A stretch of 64,000 nucleotides of DNA, from positions 60,779,321 through 60,843,320 of the forward strand of contig NC_059075.1 in NCBI RefSeq assembly GCF_020497125.1, read 5' to 3'. Below, piece after piece: positions 1 through 13,160 of this stretch. Each line of letters opens with the position of its first letter. Position 1 is the stretch's first letter. The notes under the pieces are model-generated. The model searched no databases. It saw only the letters and a list, made by a program, of their open reading frames with translations, and was not told where the DNA came from. The stretch comes from Mauremys mutica. Its lineage: Eukaryota > Chordata > Testudines > Geoemydidae. Made by a program: the position numbers and the translations under genes.

Positions 1-1176
1 TTTTTAGATCTAGGGTGGAGTTTGGGCGGAGGCTGAGCTTGCTTGCTGGCCATTGGTTTAGTAAGTAGTGTGGAGAAGCGAGAGTGTGGTGCTTGCAGGC
101 AGTCAGGAGAACACTGATTGCTCTTTACATCCTTACTGAGGGGTACCTGGCAGTTGGGGAGGTTGGGAACTTCATGCAGTTGAGTGGTCCATTAGTGTGT
201 TTGCTGCTGCAGCCCATTGCAGCATCTGATTACGTGCAGTTGCTCACATGCAGTTTGCTGTGACACCTGAGCAAAGGTAATGGTTTAGATTATCCACGTG
301 TGGAGTCACCTGGCCCTGAATTTAGGTATGCTCTGAAGAAGAAAACCATTCTGAAAGCTGAAGCTGCCAGTTTGGCCCACTGCTGGTTGCTCCCCAAGGC
401 TGGATGATGGGGTGAGGGTGGGGAGAAGCAGTTCCGCAAGATACTGTATTTAGTATTGTAACTTTCTCCTCCCCTCAGCAGATTCGTACTAAACAAACCC
501 AAAGCTGGCCAGCTGAACGCTCTCTATAAAGCCTGGCAAGTCTGTATACACAAGGGCCTTGCGATTCAGACTCAAAGCCCATTCACAAGGACTGACAATA
601 CAGGGTAGGGCATCAGTAATGACCCCACTCTCAAACCCCTCCTCGGCCTGCCAGATGTTCTGCGTCCCCATTCACTCTCTGTTTCTGGGACAGAGCAGCA
701 GGCTAACCAGCCGATGACTCCCACCTCCGGTTTTCTCCTTCAGTCCGTATCCGCTTGCTGGTCTTGTAAAGAACACCAGCCCTATCGAGTTCCCATCTGG
801 CATGAATATTTAACATGGGAAGGGTTGGTGGGGGTGCAGAGTGAAACTCCCTGAAGCTGAACTTGGAAGACAGAGAAGAAAAGAGAGAAATTATGTGGAG
901 TGGGTAACAGCAGAGGCCTGTTAGTTTCCCTGCTGCCTGGCCTAGGAGGAATGTGTTGTTTAGCTTTAACTGGGTGTGTGTGTGTGGGGGGGGGGGGATT
1001 AAAACTCTGTGCTGATGTAATGAGATGTCTTTCAGCCTGTAGGTGCCCTTCATTTATTTTCATCAGAATTAATGTGATCAGTTTAAAATCCTCAGCTTCC
1101 CCCTCCCTGACTTGGGAACCACACCCTCAGAGAGTGAGCACATCTCAGTTTTCATCTGCAGGTCACTGACAGGATA
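1..1176. other. Unassigned non-coding sequence
   Basis: I recognise no gene or repeat family here. A short TG run followed by a G run lies near 981-998. The open frames on both strands are short, overlap each other and show no known domain, so I do not call a gene. Confidence 0.5.
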
Positions 1177-1493
1177 GTTTCATGCAGGGGCGGCTCTATG
1201 TTTTTTGCCACCCCAAGCACAGCAGTCAGGCGGCCTTCGGCGGCATGCCTGCAGACGGTCCGCTGGTCACGCGGATTCGGTGGCATTTCTGCGGGTGATC
1301 TGCTGGTCCTGCGCCTTCGGCACCCGCTGCCAAATTGCCGCCGAAGCCTTGGGACTGGTGGACCTCCTCCAAGCAGGCTGCCAAAGGCAGCCTGCCTGCC
1401 GCCCTCACAGTGACCATCAGGCCGTCCCTCGCAGCTTGCCGCCCCAGGCACACGCTTGCTGCGCTGGTGCCTGGAGCCGCCCCTGGTTTCATG
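1177..1493. mobile_element. Short non-autonomous hAT element with perfect 8-bp TSD
   Basis: The element spans 1185-1485. It begins caggggcggctct and ends ggagccgcccctg, which are inverted repeats. It is flanked by perfect 8-bp direct repeats gtttcatg (1177-1184 and 1486-1493). An 8-bp TSD and CAGGG termini are hAT hallmarks. The interior is GC-rich and has no transposase, so it would have moved by a transposase supplied in trans. The element at 38982-39276 has the same termini. The overlapping open frames inside (up to 118 aa) are by-products of GC-rich sequence. Confidence 0.88.
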
Positions 1494-4014
1494 CACCCAC
1501 AGGAGCATAGGAAGAGATGTTTCTACAACTAATGAGAGTTATAGAAGAGCCTGACTTCCAAGCCCCAGTCTGGGGCCAGTGAGGAGAGATGACAGGGAGT
1601 GGGGTAGAGCACACATTGGCCACCACGAGGTGTCAGTGGAAAATTAGCAGTGTACCACCTTTGGGCTCCTCCTTCCTTTCTACTGTATTTGCCCAGTGTG
1701 GTAGTTTAGCCACTTCTGAGAAGTGAAGCAGCTTTGGGGCTGTTCTAGCTAGGTTGGGATTAAACTATATGAAGATAGAACTGGCAGCAGCTTGTTGGTC
1801 AACCTGAGAATATGGATGTAAGTGTGGTTTTTTTCCCTCTATCTTACCACAGCAGGAAATGTCTGAAGAGGACTCAGCCAATCACTGCTACTCCTTCTTT
1901 CTGACAAATACAGTGGAACCTCAGGAATGGAGGAGGTCTAGGAAATAGTGTTGTATACCGTGGGGAACAAATAGGTGTTAGAGCCTCAGGTGCTCCCTGT
2001 AAGGGTCACTGTGGAGAATGGCCTAGGTCAGATCACAGTCTGGGGGGAATTCACTGTGACTCCAGGAACAGTACATGAGTGCTGGCTGTAGGGAGCTCAA
2101 AGAACAAGCAGACCTTTCTTCCATGCCATAAGTTTTCCTCAGCATCTGTTGCCAGGACTGTCCCCACAAGCCTTTACCCCAATTACCAGAGGAGTCCTAA
2201 TCAATGAGTAATCTGCCAGATGCAGGTTTGTTACCAACAGATGGCAGAAAGCATTTGAGGTAATGAGTGAAAGGATAACATTTGCTGATCTGCATAATAA
2301 TCAGCTTGTGAACACGTTTCATGTTATTTCCACATTTCCACTGACTCAGGGATTACACTGTGAGAGAATCAGACACCTTCCCTTCAGTTAAACACTAATT
2401 GAGGAACTTGGTTCTATCTGGCCTCTCCCAGAATTACTGAAGTAGGAGACAGTTCCCCTCTCATACGAATGTTCCAAACTCAAAAGTTGTTGCAATCACA
2501 AGGTATGAGTACCAGAAAGAAGTAGCCAACCTTCTTATGATCAAAGCACACTATCCACGAATGGGGTCAGAGACTTTTGCCATGCCACGCCTTCTCATCC
2601 GGGCAACCTCTTCTCCCTCTGTGCAGTTAATGGCACTAGCATGTGATTGCCACACTCCATTCTCAGTCTAAAAATTCCTCTCTTTCTTTTATGCCTTTTG
2701 GGGTCTGAACAAAGTGTCTTATTTCAGCCCCTAGAAGACCACCTTCTCTCTTCATGCGACTGTCTCAAAGCATCTCTGGAGTCTTTGGAGACAGAACATT
2801 GTTCTAGTGCATTGGACAGCTGCATTTAATAACCTGTCATTTTCCCACACAGTGTAAGAATTGTAACGTTGATTCTCACTTGCCTGGTCATCCCTAACCT
2901 TAGATGTATACCTACTCAGCTGTTACCAGGTAGCAATTCCGCTTTTGGTGCACCTGCAACATAGGCCATTGCAGAAAAATCACCACAGTTCTGTGTGTCA
3001 TTCACAGTGAATTTCCACATAGGCCTTGTGGAGCATGGATCCATCTCAGGAGCAGCCCTAATGTCCCTGTGTAGTACACAGCCACTAAGGGACTCCCAAA
3101 CTGCAGCACTGAAGTGTGGCTCCTCTGATTTCTTTGAACTGCCCAGCAGACACAGAGAATGGGTTTTCACCAAACTCTTTATCTTACATTTACACACACT
3201 TCCTTGATGATCCTTTGCTAAAAGAACTGCTGACTCTTGCTTTGAAGGTGGAGCCCAATTCCACTACATGGTTAACGTGAGATGTGCCCAGCCAAAAGGA
3301 TGTGTGAACCCTCCTTCCCTTCCCCCACCCTGATTAAGAATGAGACATCACCACTGATGCTGTACACAGAAAGGAAGGGAAATTCCTGACCATTCTAGCA
3401 ATCAGCTTATGCCCTGAAGCATGAGACTTTATTACCCTAACCTATATAGCTACATATGTGGTGTTTACAAAATTATCCCTTTTTAAATCTAGTCCCAGTA
3501 TTTGACTGTGAGAGACAAGAGGAGCTGCCTGAACTGTTTTATGAATACTCTATGTTCCATCTGCTTGCTTGATTGTTGTTATAGCCTTTGCTATATGAGT
3601 GCAAGAGGCCGAGTCATGAAGGGGGTTACTGCACTTACATGGGAGGGAAGACACTGACCTGATAACAGCTGTGAAGTCTATCCCCAACTTCCCTATTGGG
3701 CCACATTAACCATTTAAACCAGGTTTAAGAGAGACAGGGCTGACAACCTCTGGGTAGATAAAAGGACAGACTCTGAAGAAATGCGAGAGAGAGGCAGAGA
3801 CAGGGAGCAGACTGAACTCCTATCCCAGAGGTGGAGTGTGTTTGGGATAAGCTAGGCCTACTTAGACCTTGGGAAAGAAAGATATGAGTGCGGACCATTT
3901 TATTGTGTTAAATCTCCTTTTTGATTATTATATTGGGTCCCTTCCATTAAGATTAGATAAAGTTCATGGAGGATAGGTCTATCAATTTTTACCCTCCAAT
4001 CTTTTAAAGCTAGT
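1494..4014. other. Unassigned non-coding sequence
   Basis: About 2.5 kb with no recognisable repeat family or coding domain. Open frames are at most 93 aa and show no motif. Confidence 0.45.
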
Positions 4015-4806
4015 AACGCAAGAATGGCCATACTAGGTGAGACCAATGGTCCATCTAGCCCACTATCCTGTCTTCTGACAGTGGCCAATGCCAGATGCTT
4101 GTAAGGGCATGAACAGAACAGGGCAATAATCAAGTGATCCATCATTCCCAGTTGTCCAGTCCCAGCATCTGGCAGTCACAAGTTAGGGACACCCAGAGCC
4201 TGGGGTCCCTTCCCTGATCATCTTGGCTAATAGCCATTGATAGATCTAGCCTCCATGAGCTTTATTTAATGTTTTTTTTTTTAAACCAGTTAGTTTTGGC
4301 CTTCACAACATCCCTTAGCAATGAGTTCCACAGGTTGTCTGTGTTGTGTGACAAAGTACTTCCTTATGTTTGTTTTAAACCTGCTTCCTATTAATTTCAT
4401 TGGGTGACCCCTGGTTCTTGTGTTATGTGAAGGGGTAAATAACACTTCCTTATTCACTTTCTCCACACCAGTCATGATTTTATAGACATCTATCATATCC
4501 CCCCATAAATGTCTCTATTTTAAGCTCAACAGTCCCAGTATTTTTAATCTCTCCTCATACTATTCCATACCCTTAATTATTTTTGTTGCCCTTCTCTGTA
4601 CCTTTTCCATTTCTAATGTATCTTTTTGAGATGGGGCAACCAGCACTGCATGCAGTATTCAAGGTGTGGGTGTGCAATGGATTTATATAATGGCATTATA
4701 TTTACTGTCTTATCTATCTCTTTCCTAATGGTTCCTAACATTCTGTTAGCTTTTTTAACTGCTGAGTACATTGAGCAGATGTTTTCAGAGAACTACCCAT
4801 AATGGC
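4015..4806 (-). mobile_element. CR1 LINE fragment, 3' UTR plus C-terminal RT region, minus strand
   Basis: Read on the minus strand, this holds a decayed CR1 reverse-transcriptase C-terminus followed by a 3' UTR. The UTR block at about 4020-4200 is the reverse complement of the CR1 3' ends at 24772-24942 and 61535-63202 (shared words include ccatctagcccactatcctg). A T-run near 4271 and several in-frame stops show decay. The copy is 5' truncated at about 4806, as is usual for CR1. Confidence 0.8.
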
Positions 4807-5806
4807 CACATTCTGCTTAGCTGATGGAGCCAGGGTGCTCTCTGGTTGCTAACCATGAGGAGACAAGAGGCATCAGCTTCCAAGGTTAGTTCCTCACAAG
4901 GAGGACTAAGCAGGGCTGTTTCTTCTGCAGAACTCAGAGGAACTAGGTGTTATCAGAGAATGTCTGAGAGCGTGCTATTCATTGGGATGGTTTTGACAAT
5001 GTAACACATCAGCTGTAGTGTTTCACACGAGATACTGCCACCTATGCAGAAGCAGCTCAAGTCAAGGAGTGGTTTCGGTTTAGTTAGAAGTGCCCATGCA
5101 TCACTTCAAATGAAAGCAAGAAGGTTTTAAAGTAATTGAGACTCTCTTTCCTCCTGAAACTGGGAAGTTTTCTAGAGGCTGCTGTGAACTGTAATGGGCA
5201 GACTCTAAGTGGCAGGCTTGGTCAGGGACAGACTAAACGTGCTGCTCTTTAAAAGGTGAGACAGATGCCGAAAATAAGAGTTTTCATTCTTTCAGGCATT
5301 ATGCTGTCAGTGAAGTCTCGTCCAGAATGTTGCCTGGTGGTGGAGTGAAGCTAAATTTAGAAGCCTGTGAGCCACCACTAATAGCTACTTAACAGTTTTT
5401 TTCTCTATGCCCATGTACTAGCTTTGACTCTTGGCTTTACTCCAGGTGGTATTACCATGCATCTAGTGATGCACAGCACTCTTTCCATGCCCTGTGCATT
5501 CTGCTTCAGACAGCAGAGGTATGCATGGGGTTTCTGGTCAAAAGCAGTTGTTGCCTCTACCTACAGTATACTTAAACATTTCCACTAGCCTTGGTCTCTC
5601 ATAAACTATCTTAATAAATCCTAACAAGAAAAATAGCATTAGGGAGTAGGTCGCTTACGTTTCTAGATCCATGTCTCCTTCCATCCTTTATTTTCAATCT
5701 CTGATCCTGACTGGTGCTGAACGCTTGCTTCTCCGATTGAAATTATTAGGAGTTGCTGATGCTCAGGACCTTCCAGGATCATGTTCTTACTCTTTTATTA
5801 TTTTTT
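4807..5806. other. Unassigned non-coding sequence
   Basis: No repeat family or coding signal recognised between the two CR1 copies. Confidence 0.45.
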
Positions 5807-7262
5807 CTCATAGACTTTAAGGTCAGAAGGGACTATCAGGATCATCAGTTGATCTGCACATTACAGGCCACCCACCCACACCTGTAATAGACCCCTAACC
5901 TCTGGCTGAGTTACTGAAACCTTTATATCATGATTTAAAGACTTCAAGTTACAGAGAATCCACTATTTACACTAGTTTAAACCTGCAAGCGACCTGTACC
6001 CCATGCTACAGGAGGAAGGTGAAAACCCTCCAGGGTCTCTGCCAGGGTCTTTCCTTCCCAACTCCAAATCTGGCGATCAGTTAGCCCCTGAGCATGTCAG
6101 CAAGACCCACCAGCCTGACACCTGGGAAAGAATTCTCTGTAGTAACTCTCAGCCCTCCCCCTTAGTGTCCCATCACTGACTGGTGGAGATATTTGCTGCT
6201 AGCAGTCGCAGATCGGCTACATGCCATTGTAGGCAGTTTCATCATACCATCCCCTCCACAAACTTATCAAGCTCAGTCTTGGAGCCAGTAGGTTTTTTGC
6301 CCACACTGCTCCCCTTGGAAGGCTGTTCTCAAATTTCACTCCTCTGATGGTTGGAAACCATCATCTAATTTCAAGCCTAAGCTTGATGGCCAGTTTCTAT
6401 CCATTTGTTCTTGGGTCCACATTGGCACTTAACTTAAATAACTTCTCTCCCTCCCTGGTATATATCCATCTGGAGTATTTATAGAAAGTAATCATATCTT
6501 CCCTCAGCCTTCTTTTGGTTAGGCTAAACAAGCCAAGCTCTTTGAGTCTCCTCTCGTAAGGTAGGTTTTTCCATTCCCATGATCATCCTAATAGCCCTTT
6601 TCAGCACCTGTTCCAGTTAAAATTAATCTTTCTTAAACCTGCGAGACCAGAACTGCCCACAGTATTCCAGATGAGGTGTCACCAGTGCCTTGTATAATAG
6701 TACTAACCCTTCCCTGTCTCTACTGAAATAACTCGTCTGATGCATCATAGAACTGCATTAGTTTTTGTCTCAGCTACATCACATTGGCACTATTAAATTT
6801 CAACCCATTATAGATTCATTAAAAATCCTTGCTCTTGGGCTTACAATTTCACATGCCAGTTCCTTTAATGTTCTCGGATGGAGACTATCCACACCTCCCG
6901 ATTTAGTCCTATTAAGTTTGACTTCCTCGTCTGATGTGATAATTTCTACCTCCATATCCTTGTTCCCATTAGCCACCCTGCTACCCCGCCAAGCTCTTTA
7001 TTAGTCTCATTAAAAACGGAGACAAAGTGTTTCTATAGGTGTTGGGTCATGGCTGGACTATCGTTATTCTCCATCCCTTCCTCAGTGTTTAGCGGTCCCA
7101 CTTTTTCTTTCCCCCTTTTTTTTTTAATTAATTAATTTATTTGTATGTCTATTTTATTGTTGGTTTTAATTCCCTTTGCAAGGTCCAACTCTTCTTGGTT
7201 TTTGGCAGATCTCACTTTCCCCCTACACTTCCTGACCTCCAAGAGGTAGCTTTCCTTGCTGG
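5807..7262 (-). mobile_element. CR1 LINE fragment (about 1.45 kb), minus strand
   Basis: The 3' end lies at about 5807 (plus-strand tcatagactttaaggtcaga, the reverse of a CR1 terminus) and the copy runs toward its 5' side up to about 7262. It includes the 3' UTR, the RT C-terminal region and decayed upstream RT sequence. Stops and frameshifts break every frame. Positions about 6000-6380 are the reverse complement of the CR1 copy at 38.7-39.4 kb and lack the hAT insertion present there. They therefore act as a paralogous empty site: agtaactc occurs once, at 6141-6148. Confidence 0.8.
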
Positions 7263-7279
7263 TGCTTAATTGAACAAGG

Positions 7280-7462
7280 ACCCAGTATGTGACCTTGGGC
7301 AAGTCACTTAACTTCTATATCCCTCTCTTTCCTCTTCCATAAAATGAGCATAATAATATCTGCTGCACTAGGGTGTTTTGAGCAACAGAGGCATTTGCCA
7401 AGCACTTTGAAATGCTCTGATGAAAGGTGTTATAGAAGTACAAAGTGTTTTTGTTGTTTCTG
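7280..7462 (+). repeat. MIR / CORE-SINE fragment
   Basis: The stretch beginning gaccttgggcaagtcactta, then a pyrimidine-rich part, ataaaatgagcataataat and agcactttgaaatgctctga, follows the order of the MIR core and 3' region. MIR is an old tRNA-derived SINE shared by amniotes. Confidence 0.85.
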
Positions 7463-7984
7463 AATTGAGTAAAGGGCCTCCATTCTCGGGGGTTGGGGAT
7501 GTGAACATCAGTGATTGTGAGACCCTTGTTTCATTGCTAAAAGCCATCATGACTTGAAAATATGCTGTGTCTGACTAAAGGTTGGACCAGACGGGAACAA
7601 CCTACCTCATGTGTATGTAAGAGAAAATGGATGGAGAATGTTTTGCTTGAAGTACACAACAATCCTTACCCGTTTGCCACAATCAGGAAAGTTAATACAC
7701 TTCAGAGCTGACCTCTGTCAAAAATCTCTGAACATGTGTGGTTGCTTTTTCTTTATCTTTTGGATAAGATCCAGGGTAGCATCAGTTTAATATCTGATAT
7801 ATTTACTGTTGGCGGATTATATCCTTCATGGGTAGAGGGACAGAATTAATCTTACAGATCTCACAAGGCCTGTGAAAGCATCAGCTGTGTGCAAACTAGG
7901 GAAAGACAGTGTTTTTTCTACATAAGCTACATTTATACATTGCAGTTCAGTCTTGAAAACAAGGAACCAACTCAGTTCTCCTTG
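7463..7984. other. Unassigned non-coding sequence
   Basis: No recognisable feature. Confidence 0.45.
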
Positions 7985-8240
7985 GGAATTAGATCAAAGA
8001 AATAGTATTGCTAATCTCCAACACTGAAAAAGCATGAGACAGGCCTACAGAATCAGAAGATTAGCTTAGAAGTCATGAGATTTTAAAATTAATAAATTTG
8101 GGATTCTCTTTTCTTGCCTTCTGGGTTTTGAGCCTTTTCAATGGTTCACATTTTCCAGTTTTTCTCTGAAATCATGAGAGGTAGAAACTTACTTAAAAAA
8201 GAAAGAAAAGGGAGATTCTTACCTAGGATCACCTGACTCT
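7985..8240. repeat. Decayed repeat related to the element at 36144-36458
   Basis: It carries the same scattered motifs as the 36.1-36.5 kb element: a start near attgctaa, several copies of catgaga, then ttctgggttttgagc and aaacttacttaaaa. This suggests an old non-autonomous element with attgccaa-type ends. The boundaries are approximate. Confidence 0.4.
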
Positions 8241-8854
8241 AGGAATGAGGGTTTAAAAAAAAATCAGATATTGCAAGACTCGAATACAATTGCAAGAGAT
8301 AAGAACTCCAGTGTGGAACTTTTATGTAACTACTTTGCTATCTCTCTCCTCCAAAGGCAGTGAAGCTCATGAATTCCCATGTTTAAAACAGTGCAGTTTT
8401 GTGCTTTTCCTCAAAACAGTGTCCTTTAAAAGAATCCTAATTTTGTGCAAACGCGTTTCACCCTTGCAAAACTGACCAATCCCCTGTAACCATGTCAGGA
8501 AGACGTTCCTATCTACAGGGGCGAGTTATTGGCTGTAGGTTCAACAGTAATTCTGAAACAGCAGGAGAGTATTTTCCAGAAAGTGTTTCTATAGACCAAT
8601 GGCATTATGAGTATGATACAGCCTAGCAGTTGTGCCAGCAATTAGCTTTTTCTGTTGGTAAGCAACATTCAAGGCTCATCTGTACTGCTGCATCGTTAAG
8701 AGCTAGACAGGAAGCTGTGGGAATTCATGAAGGTAATAATAAGAACAAGGTGTAGTAACCCCTCCTCTAAACAGGGTTCAGCATAGGTCACTTCCAGCTC
8801 ATGGGGAAAATTAATTGGGCTAAGGCAGGTGGTGCTAGGCTAAGGAGAGAGGGG
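8241..8854. other. Unassigned non-coding sequence
   Basis: No recognisable gene or repeat. Confidence 0.4.
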
Positions 8855-9065
8855 GGGATCACTGAGGTGAAATAAGCAGTGTGATTGGGTGGATAGGGAC
8901 TACACTGAGAATCAAGACAGCTGCATTCCATTCCTTTCTCTGCCATTGCTTTGTTGTGGGTCCTTGGGCAAGTCACTTAATGCCTCTGTAAAAAAGGTAT
9001 AACAATGTTTGCTCTCCTCTGTAAAGTTCTTTGAGATCTATGGATTAGAAATATTAAGTATTATT
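8855..9065 (+). repeat. MIR / CORE-SINE copy
   Basis: Contains ttgggcaagtcacttaatgc, then a degenerate tgtaaaaaaggtataacaat and taaagttctttgagatctat, in MIR order. The 5' tRNA-related part is badly decayed. Confidence 0.82.
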
Positions 9066-9890
9066 ATTACGTATTACATGTTGAGCCCTCTTATGAGCTG
9101 TCTGTGCACAAATAAAAGACCTTCTGTTGGTTTTCCCTGAAATTGCATCTCTTGCCATGGGAATCAGGTGATACACAGTCGAGCCTGGATGAGTTAATCA
9201 CAAAGGCCTTGCAGTGGTGCTGGAAGAGAACCTGTGTGTATTCATGCTGTTTGTTGACTGATGAGGATGCCAGATTTTACATTGGCACTACCACCAATTT
9301 ATAGCAAATCCCTAGAGATCAACTTGTGTTTAGATGGTTGTCGCTGCTGAGTATTGAACTAATGTCCTAGCACGGTGCTGGAATAGAGGTTGGTGAAGTT
9401 ATTTTGCCTAATACTGACTCTGTCAGGAATGAGACTGAGTTCATGTTTCATTTCAGGATGGAGGGGGGAGAAAGGGGCAGAGAGAGGGGAAAAGAATATA
9501 ATAAAGAAATAAATATACCATGTTCTATATGTACAATAGAAACAGGATGCACTCCTGCCAGCTTCTACCCAGAATACATAGTAGGGGGGCAAAACACTCC
9601 ATTTACAAAGCACAGGTAAATGACACAAAAAGAGAGTCTGGAAATTCTGACTAGTTTTGCAGCCTCTAAGATAGTTCAAGAGATTTGTAAACCCATGAAC
9701 TCCACAACATTCACACACTCCTAGCTAGGTAGCGCTGTGCTCCCAGGAGTACCACTCCTCAGATAATATAGAAACCCAAGATCCTTACCGCATGGCATTT
9801 GTCATATGAGTCAGGGACGATAACCCCAGCATTTTGGCCATGTTCCAACTGGAGTAATTACATTTTGCCTACCTAAAATTCCACCTGGAA
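9066..9890. other. Unassigned non-coding sequence
   Basis: No repeat family or gene recognised. The 119-aa minus-strand frame at 9359-9718 has no domain and an unlikely composition. Confidence 0.45.
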
Positions 9891-9990
9891 TTACCCAGGA
9901 AGGTCACATAGCGCTACTGGCTGAGCTTGGCATAGAACCTCTGAGCTTTCCCTCCCAGCCCCCCTGCTCTAACCACTAGACACACTTTTT
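9891..9990 (-). repeat. MIR fragment, 5' tRNA-related half, minus strand
   Basis: Plus-strand aaggtcacatagcgctactg, then ctcccagccccc and ctctaaccactagacaca, are the reverse complement of the 5' half of MIR. Confidence 0.75.
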
Positions 9991-12729
9991 TCCATCAAAA
10001 ACTACAGAACTCCTTGCTCTAGCTGGGCTGTCCAATGCCTCTGTAAAACAATGAGCTAAGAAAATTGATTTGAAAAGAACCCTAGAACCACCTCCATTTT
10101 ATTTTGAAGTTTAATCCACTATCTGTCCTCCTTTGGAAGCTGAGGGACTGTTGTGGGTTTGTTTTGTTTTATGGACAGTGGGCTCTTTCCTTTTTTTTTT
10201 CTTTTGGAGCCAGTGTGGCACAGCTAATTCATGTTGGAAATTACATTTATTACTTTTTCCAGCAAATGAGCTCTCTCTGTAATGCCGTTTCGTGCAGTGC
10301 AAGGCAGATGCAAGTCAGACGGCCCATTTTCCTAATTTCATTTGGAAAGATCAGGAGACACCACGCTGGTCTTGCAGGCTGGGGGCTTGGTGCTAGAAAG
10401 AAAAGCCTCAGCAGGCTCCTGTGTTGATGGAATCTATGGCATCGCCCCAAATGCTAGTTGTCCAACAACAAAAAAAAAAATCTCAAGGACAAAGTGTATC
10501 CTTCCAAAAAAGCCCTAATAACAATGGCCACAAAAGGAAGGGCTCTGCCATCAGGGCAGTTATGCATTTGCTATTTCAGAGTGGCTTCACTCAGATCGGC
10601 TCATGTTGCTGCTGCCTTCTCGTGCTGTTTGTCAGTGCTAACAAAAGCCTATGCTGGGAAACTTTGTCACCCAAGGACAGTACTTTATGTGCCACATCTA
10701 CACAATCTCCTCTGTGAGCTAATTCTGCCGCCTGTACCCCTGCAGATCTTTGTGTAGCAAGTTCTTACAATGCTTTTGCAACCCACTTCCATCTAGATTC
10801 AGCCTCTTTTGGGGAATCTAGCTATTAAGGGTTGGTATTTTTTTAATGACGCAAACTGGAAAGGAGGTGGGAAGAAATCAGGGAAGATGTTTAAGTCCTG
10901 TCTTTGGGACTGTTCTCTTGTGTTTGGAGATGCTTTATTCTTAATCTTATTTTGTCTTGATGGCTGTACTGTAGCCTCCCCTGCCTATTTTTTTTCTTTT
11001 GCAGTTTGAAAATGAGCAGACCATTCCTTTCTCATCACCCTTTTTCTTTTTCATAGCGAGCTAGGATTAGGAGGAAGTGTGATTATTACATCTAATGATG
11101 GTGAATCTCAAAAGGTTCAAAGATTTGGTTTGAGCAAGCAATTCAGATTTTGGATGCTCATTCTAACCTGTGGAGGCTACACATTTAGGCTAAAGTTCTA
11201 GGTGAGATTTCTAGTATTTCACCTAGGAATGCTGGCAGGACAGACTTTGTCACACTCTTCTGACACTTCAAATTTCTGGTTCTGCTTGCAACCAGAAACT
11301 GCATAAAAATTAAAAATAGTTTCACTCCCCCTCTTCGTCCTCCCCACCCCATCTCCTAAAAAGTTAACTAACCCTTTTCATACTTTTAAAAGGATGCAGG
11401 TGGAGTTTCAGGAAAAAGGTTTGGATCGATTCTTACTTCACTCAAACCAATTCAGTCCTCTGTAAATTACATTGCAAAGGAAGAGACTAGGTTCTGATGC
11501 TGTCAGTTTGAGACACACGAGGAGGTAAAAGTTAGGGCCATAAGTAATTCTGCAATCATAATGAAGGCACAGAAGCTGAAGGTAGGACAGAGAGCAATGA
11601 GAGGGAAAAGCATTTAGCAGTCTAATATTTAAGTTACATGTAAAGTGATTTGCATTAGCTTTGCTAAACTAAGAACTATTTCATATTGTGATTGAGCTTC
11701 CATTATAAACTGTGTTGCCCTATACCTTGCCCCTAAAATCCACCACAAAAGTAATACCTGCCTCAAATTGGGTACTTGAGGCCTGGAACCAGGGCGAAAC
11801 TTTTCTATAAAATTTGAAGTGAATTGGTCAAGGGGATCCTGAATTATGATAATCTAAAAGTAGAGGCATTCACCCACTAATAACACTAGTGACTTGTTTT
11901 GTCACTTTAACTGGTGGAGGGTGGAGAGTGGGGACCAACCAGAAAGCAGAAGAGAAATAAAGTTAGTGCATTTGACTCCCGTGTCTGAGATGTTCTGCCC
12001 ATGCACTCAAATCATTGATTAGGTGCCTGCAACCTTTACTGAACAAAGATTTTTTTCTATGGATATATTTATAGCTTCAGACAAGGTCCTTAGCACATAC
12101 AATCCAGTACAAACTGCATAGGCTTTTCTTCTACACAAGAAGAGGCAGTGAAGGGCTGTGTGCACATATGTGCATGTTGGCATGTGAGACTGAGTAGAGT
12201 CTGTGTGATTGTGTTTGTTGCTTTCAGGTGTGTCCAGCTATGCCATTTATATGACGGGGCCAGTGTGTGAATGGGTTACAGCTGTGAGCACAGTACGTCA
12301 TACTGTTTATTCACTATGGTGTTTGGTAATTAGCAGCTCTCTCCCTGCTGGCACTGATTTGAGCAGCAAATTTGTTTGATTAAAAAGCACCAGATTAGAA
12401 TCTGGTGGGAGGCTGCAGATTGATTTTTAGGTAAAGCGAGGGCCTGTTTGCTGGAAGGCAAGAAAGAGAGGAGGGGAAAAGAGTAAAGTCTGCAGATGGG
12501 AGAATTAATGCCTGCTGCTCATGTGGTGAGGGCAGGAGGGAGCTGGCTGCCAAAAACCTGAGCCTGGCAGAGTGACATGCAAACAGACCAGGAAAAGGGA
12601 GGAAGAGAGAATGTGTATATGCATGTGGGCATATGTGGCTCAATGTGCATACATAGGGGTGAGCCCGTGTGCATATACATCTGGCATGTATATGCAAAAG
12701 TCTAGGCATGCATAAACATAGCAGTGAGA
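9991..12729. other. Unassigned non-coding sequence; no interspersed repeat noticed at 10.1-10.8 kb
   Basis: I recognise no repeat family. The stretch at about 10100-10800 looks unique and carries overlapping frames of about 100 aa with no known motif. Poly-A/T runs (near 10190 and 10471) and simple AT-rich stretches are present. Conservation cannot be judged without an alignment. Confidence 0.4.
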
Positions 12730-12905
12730 GGCCCTGGCCTATATTTTCAAAAACAACTAGTGATTTTGGGTGACCCCTTAAAGTGGCCTGATTTTCAGAT
12801 AACGCTGATCACTTGCCCCCTGAAAATGAGGCCCATTTAAGGTGTCTTAAGTTGGTCCCCCAAAAGGCAAGTCACCCAAAAGCACAAGTCATATTGGAAA
12901 TCTAA
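12730..12905. repeat. Old amniote interspersed repeat with inverted parts
   Basis: Contains tattttcaaaaacaactagt, ctgattttcagataacgctg and ctgaaaatgaggcccattta, with imperfect internal inverted repeats. This pattern recurs widely in reptile genomes. I cannot name the family with certainty. Confidence 0.4.
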
Positions 12906-12945
12906 GCATGTCTGTGCAGAAAGAAGAGAACTTGGCCCTGTGTAG

Positions 12946-13160
12946 CAGCCTGATGCAGTGATTAGAGAAGTCTGGGTACTGAGAGACATGATTCTACTCC
13001 TGACTCTGCCACTAAGCTGCTGTGTGACTTTGGGAAAGTCTCTTCACCTCTTTGTATCTCACTTTCTCCTTCTGTATCAGGATCATAAAACCTACCCACC
13101 TTTGCAAAATGCTTGGAGATTCTCAGATGGAAACCACTGTATTGATGCAAAATATTGTTG
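12946..13160 (+). repeat. MIR / CORE-SINE copy, nearly full length
   Basis: It starts with a decayed tRNA-like part (gcagtgattagagaagtctg). The core follows (tgactctgccactaagctgc, gtgtgactttgggaaagtct), then the 3' part (tttgcaaaatgcttggagat). This is one of the more complete MIRs in the window. Confidence 0.85.

Noticed and set aside
703..1169. Frames of 89-116 aa near the left edge
   Set aside because: They cross a TG/G simple repeat, overlap on both strands and lack motifs.
10104..10757. Overlapping frames of about 100 aa in unique-looking sequence
   Set aside because: No domain, no splice-site logic, overlapping frames on both strands and low-complexity parts.
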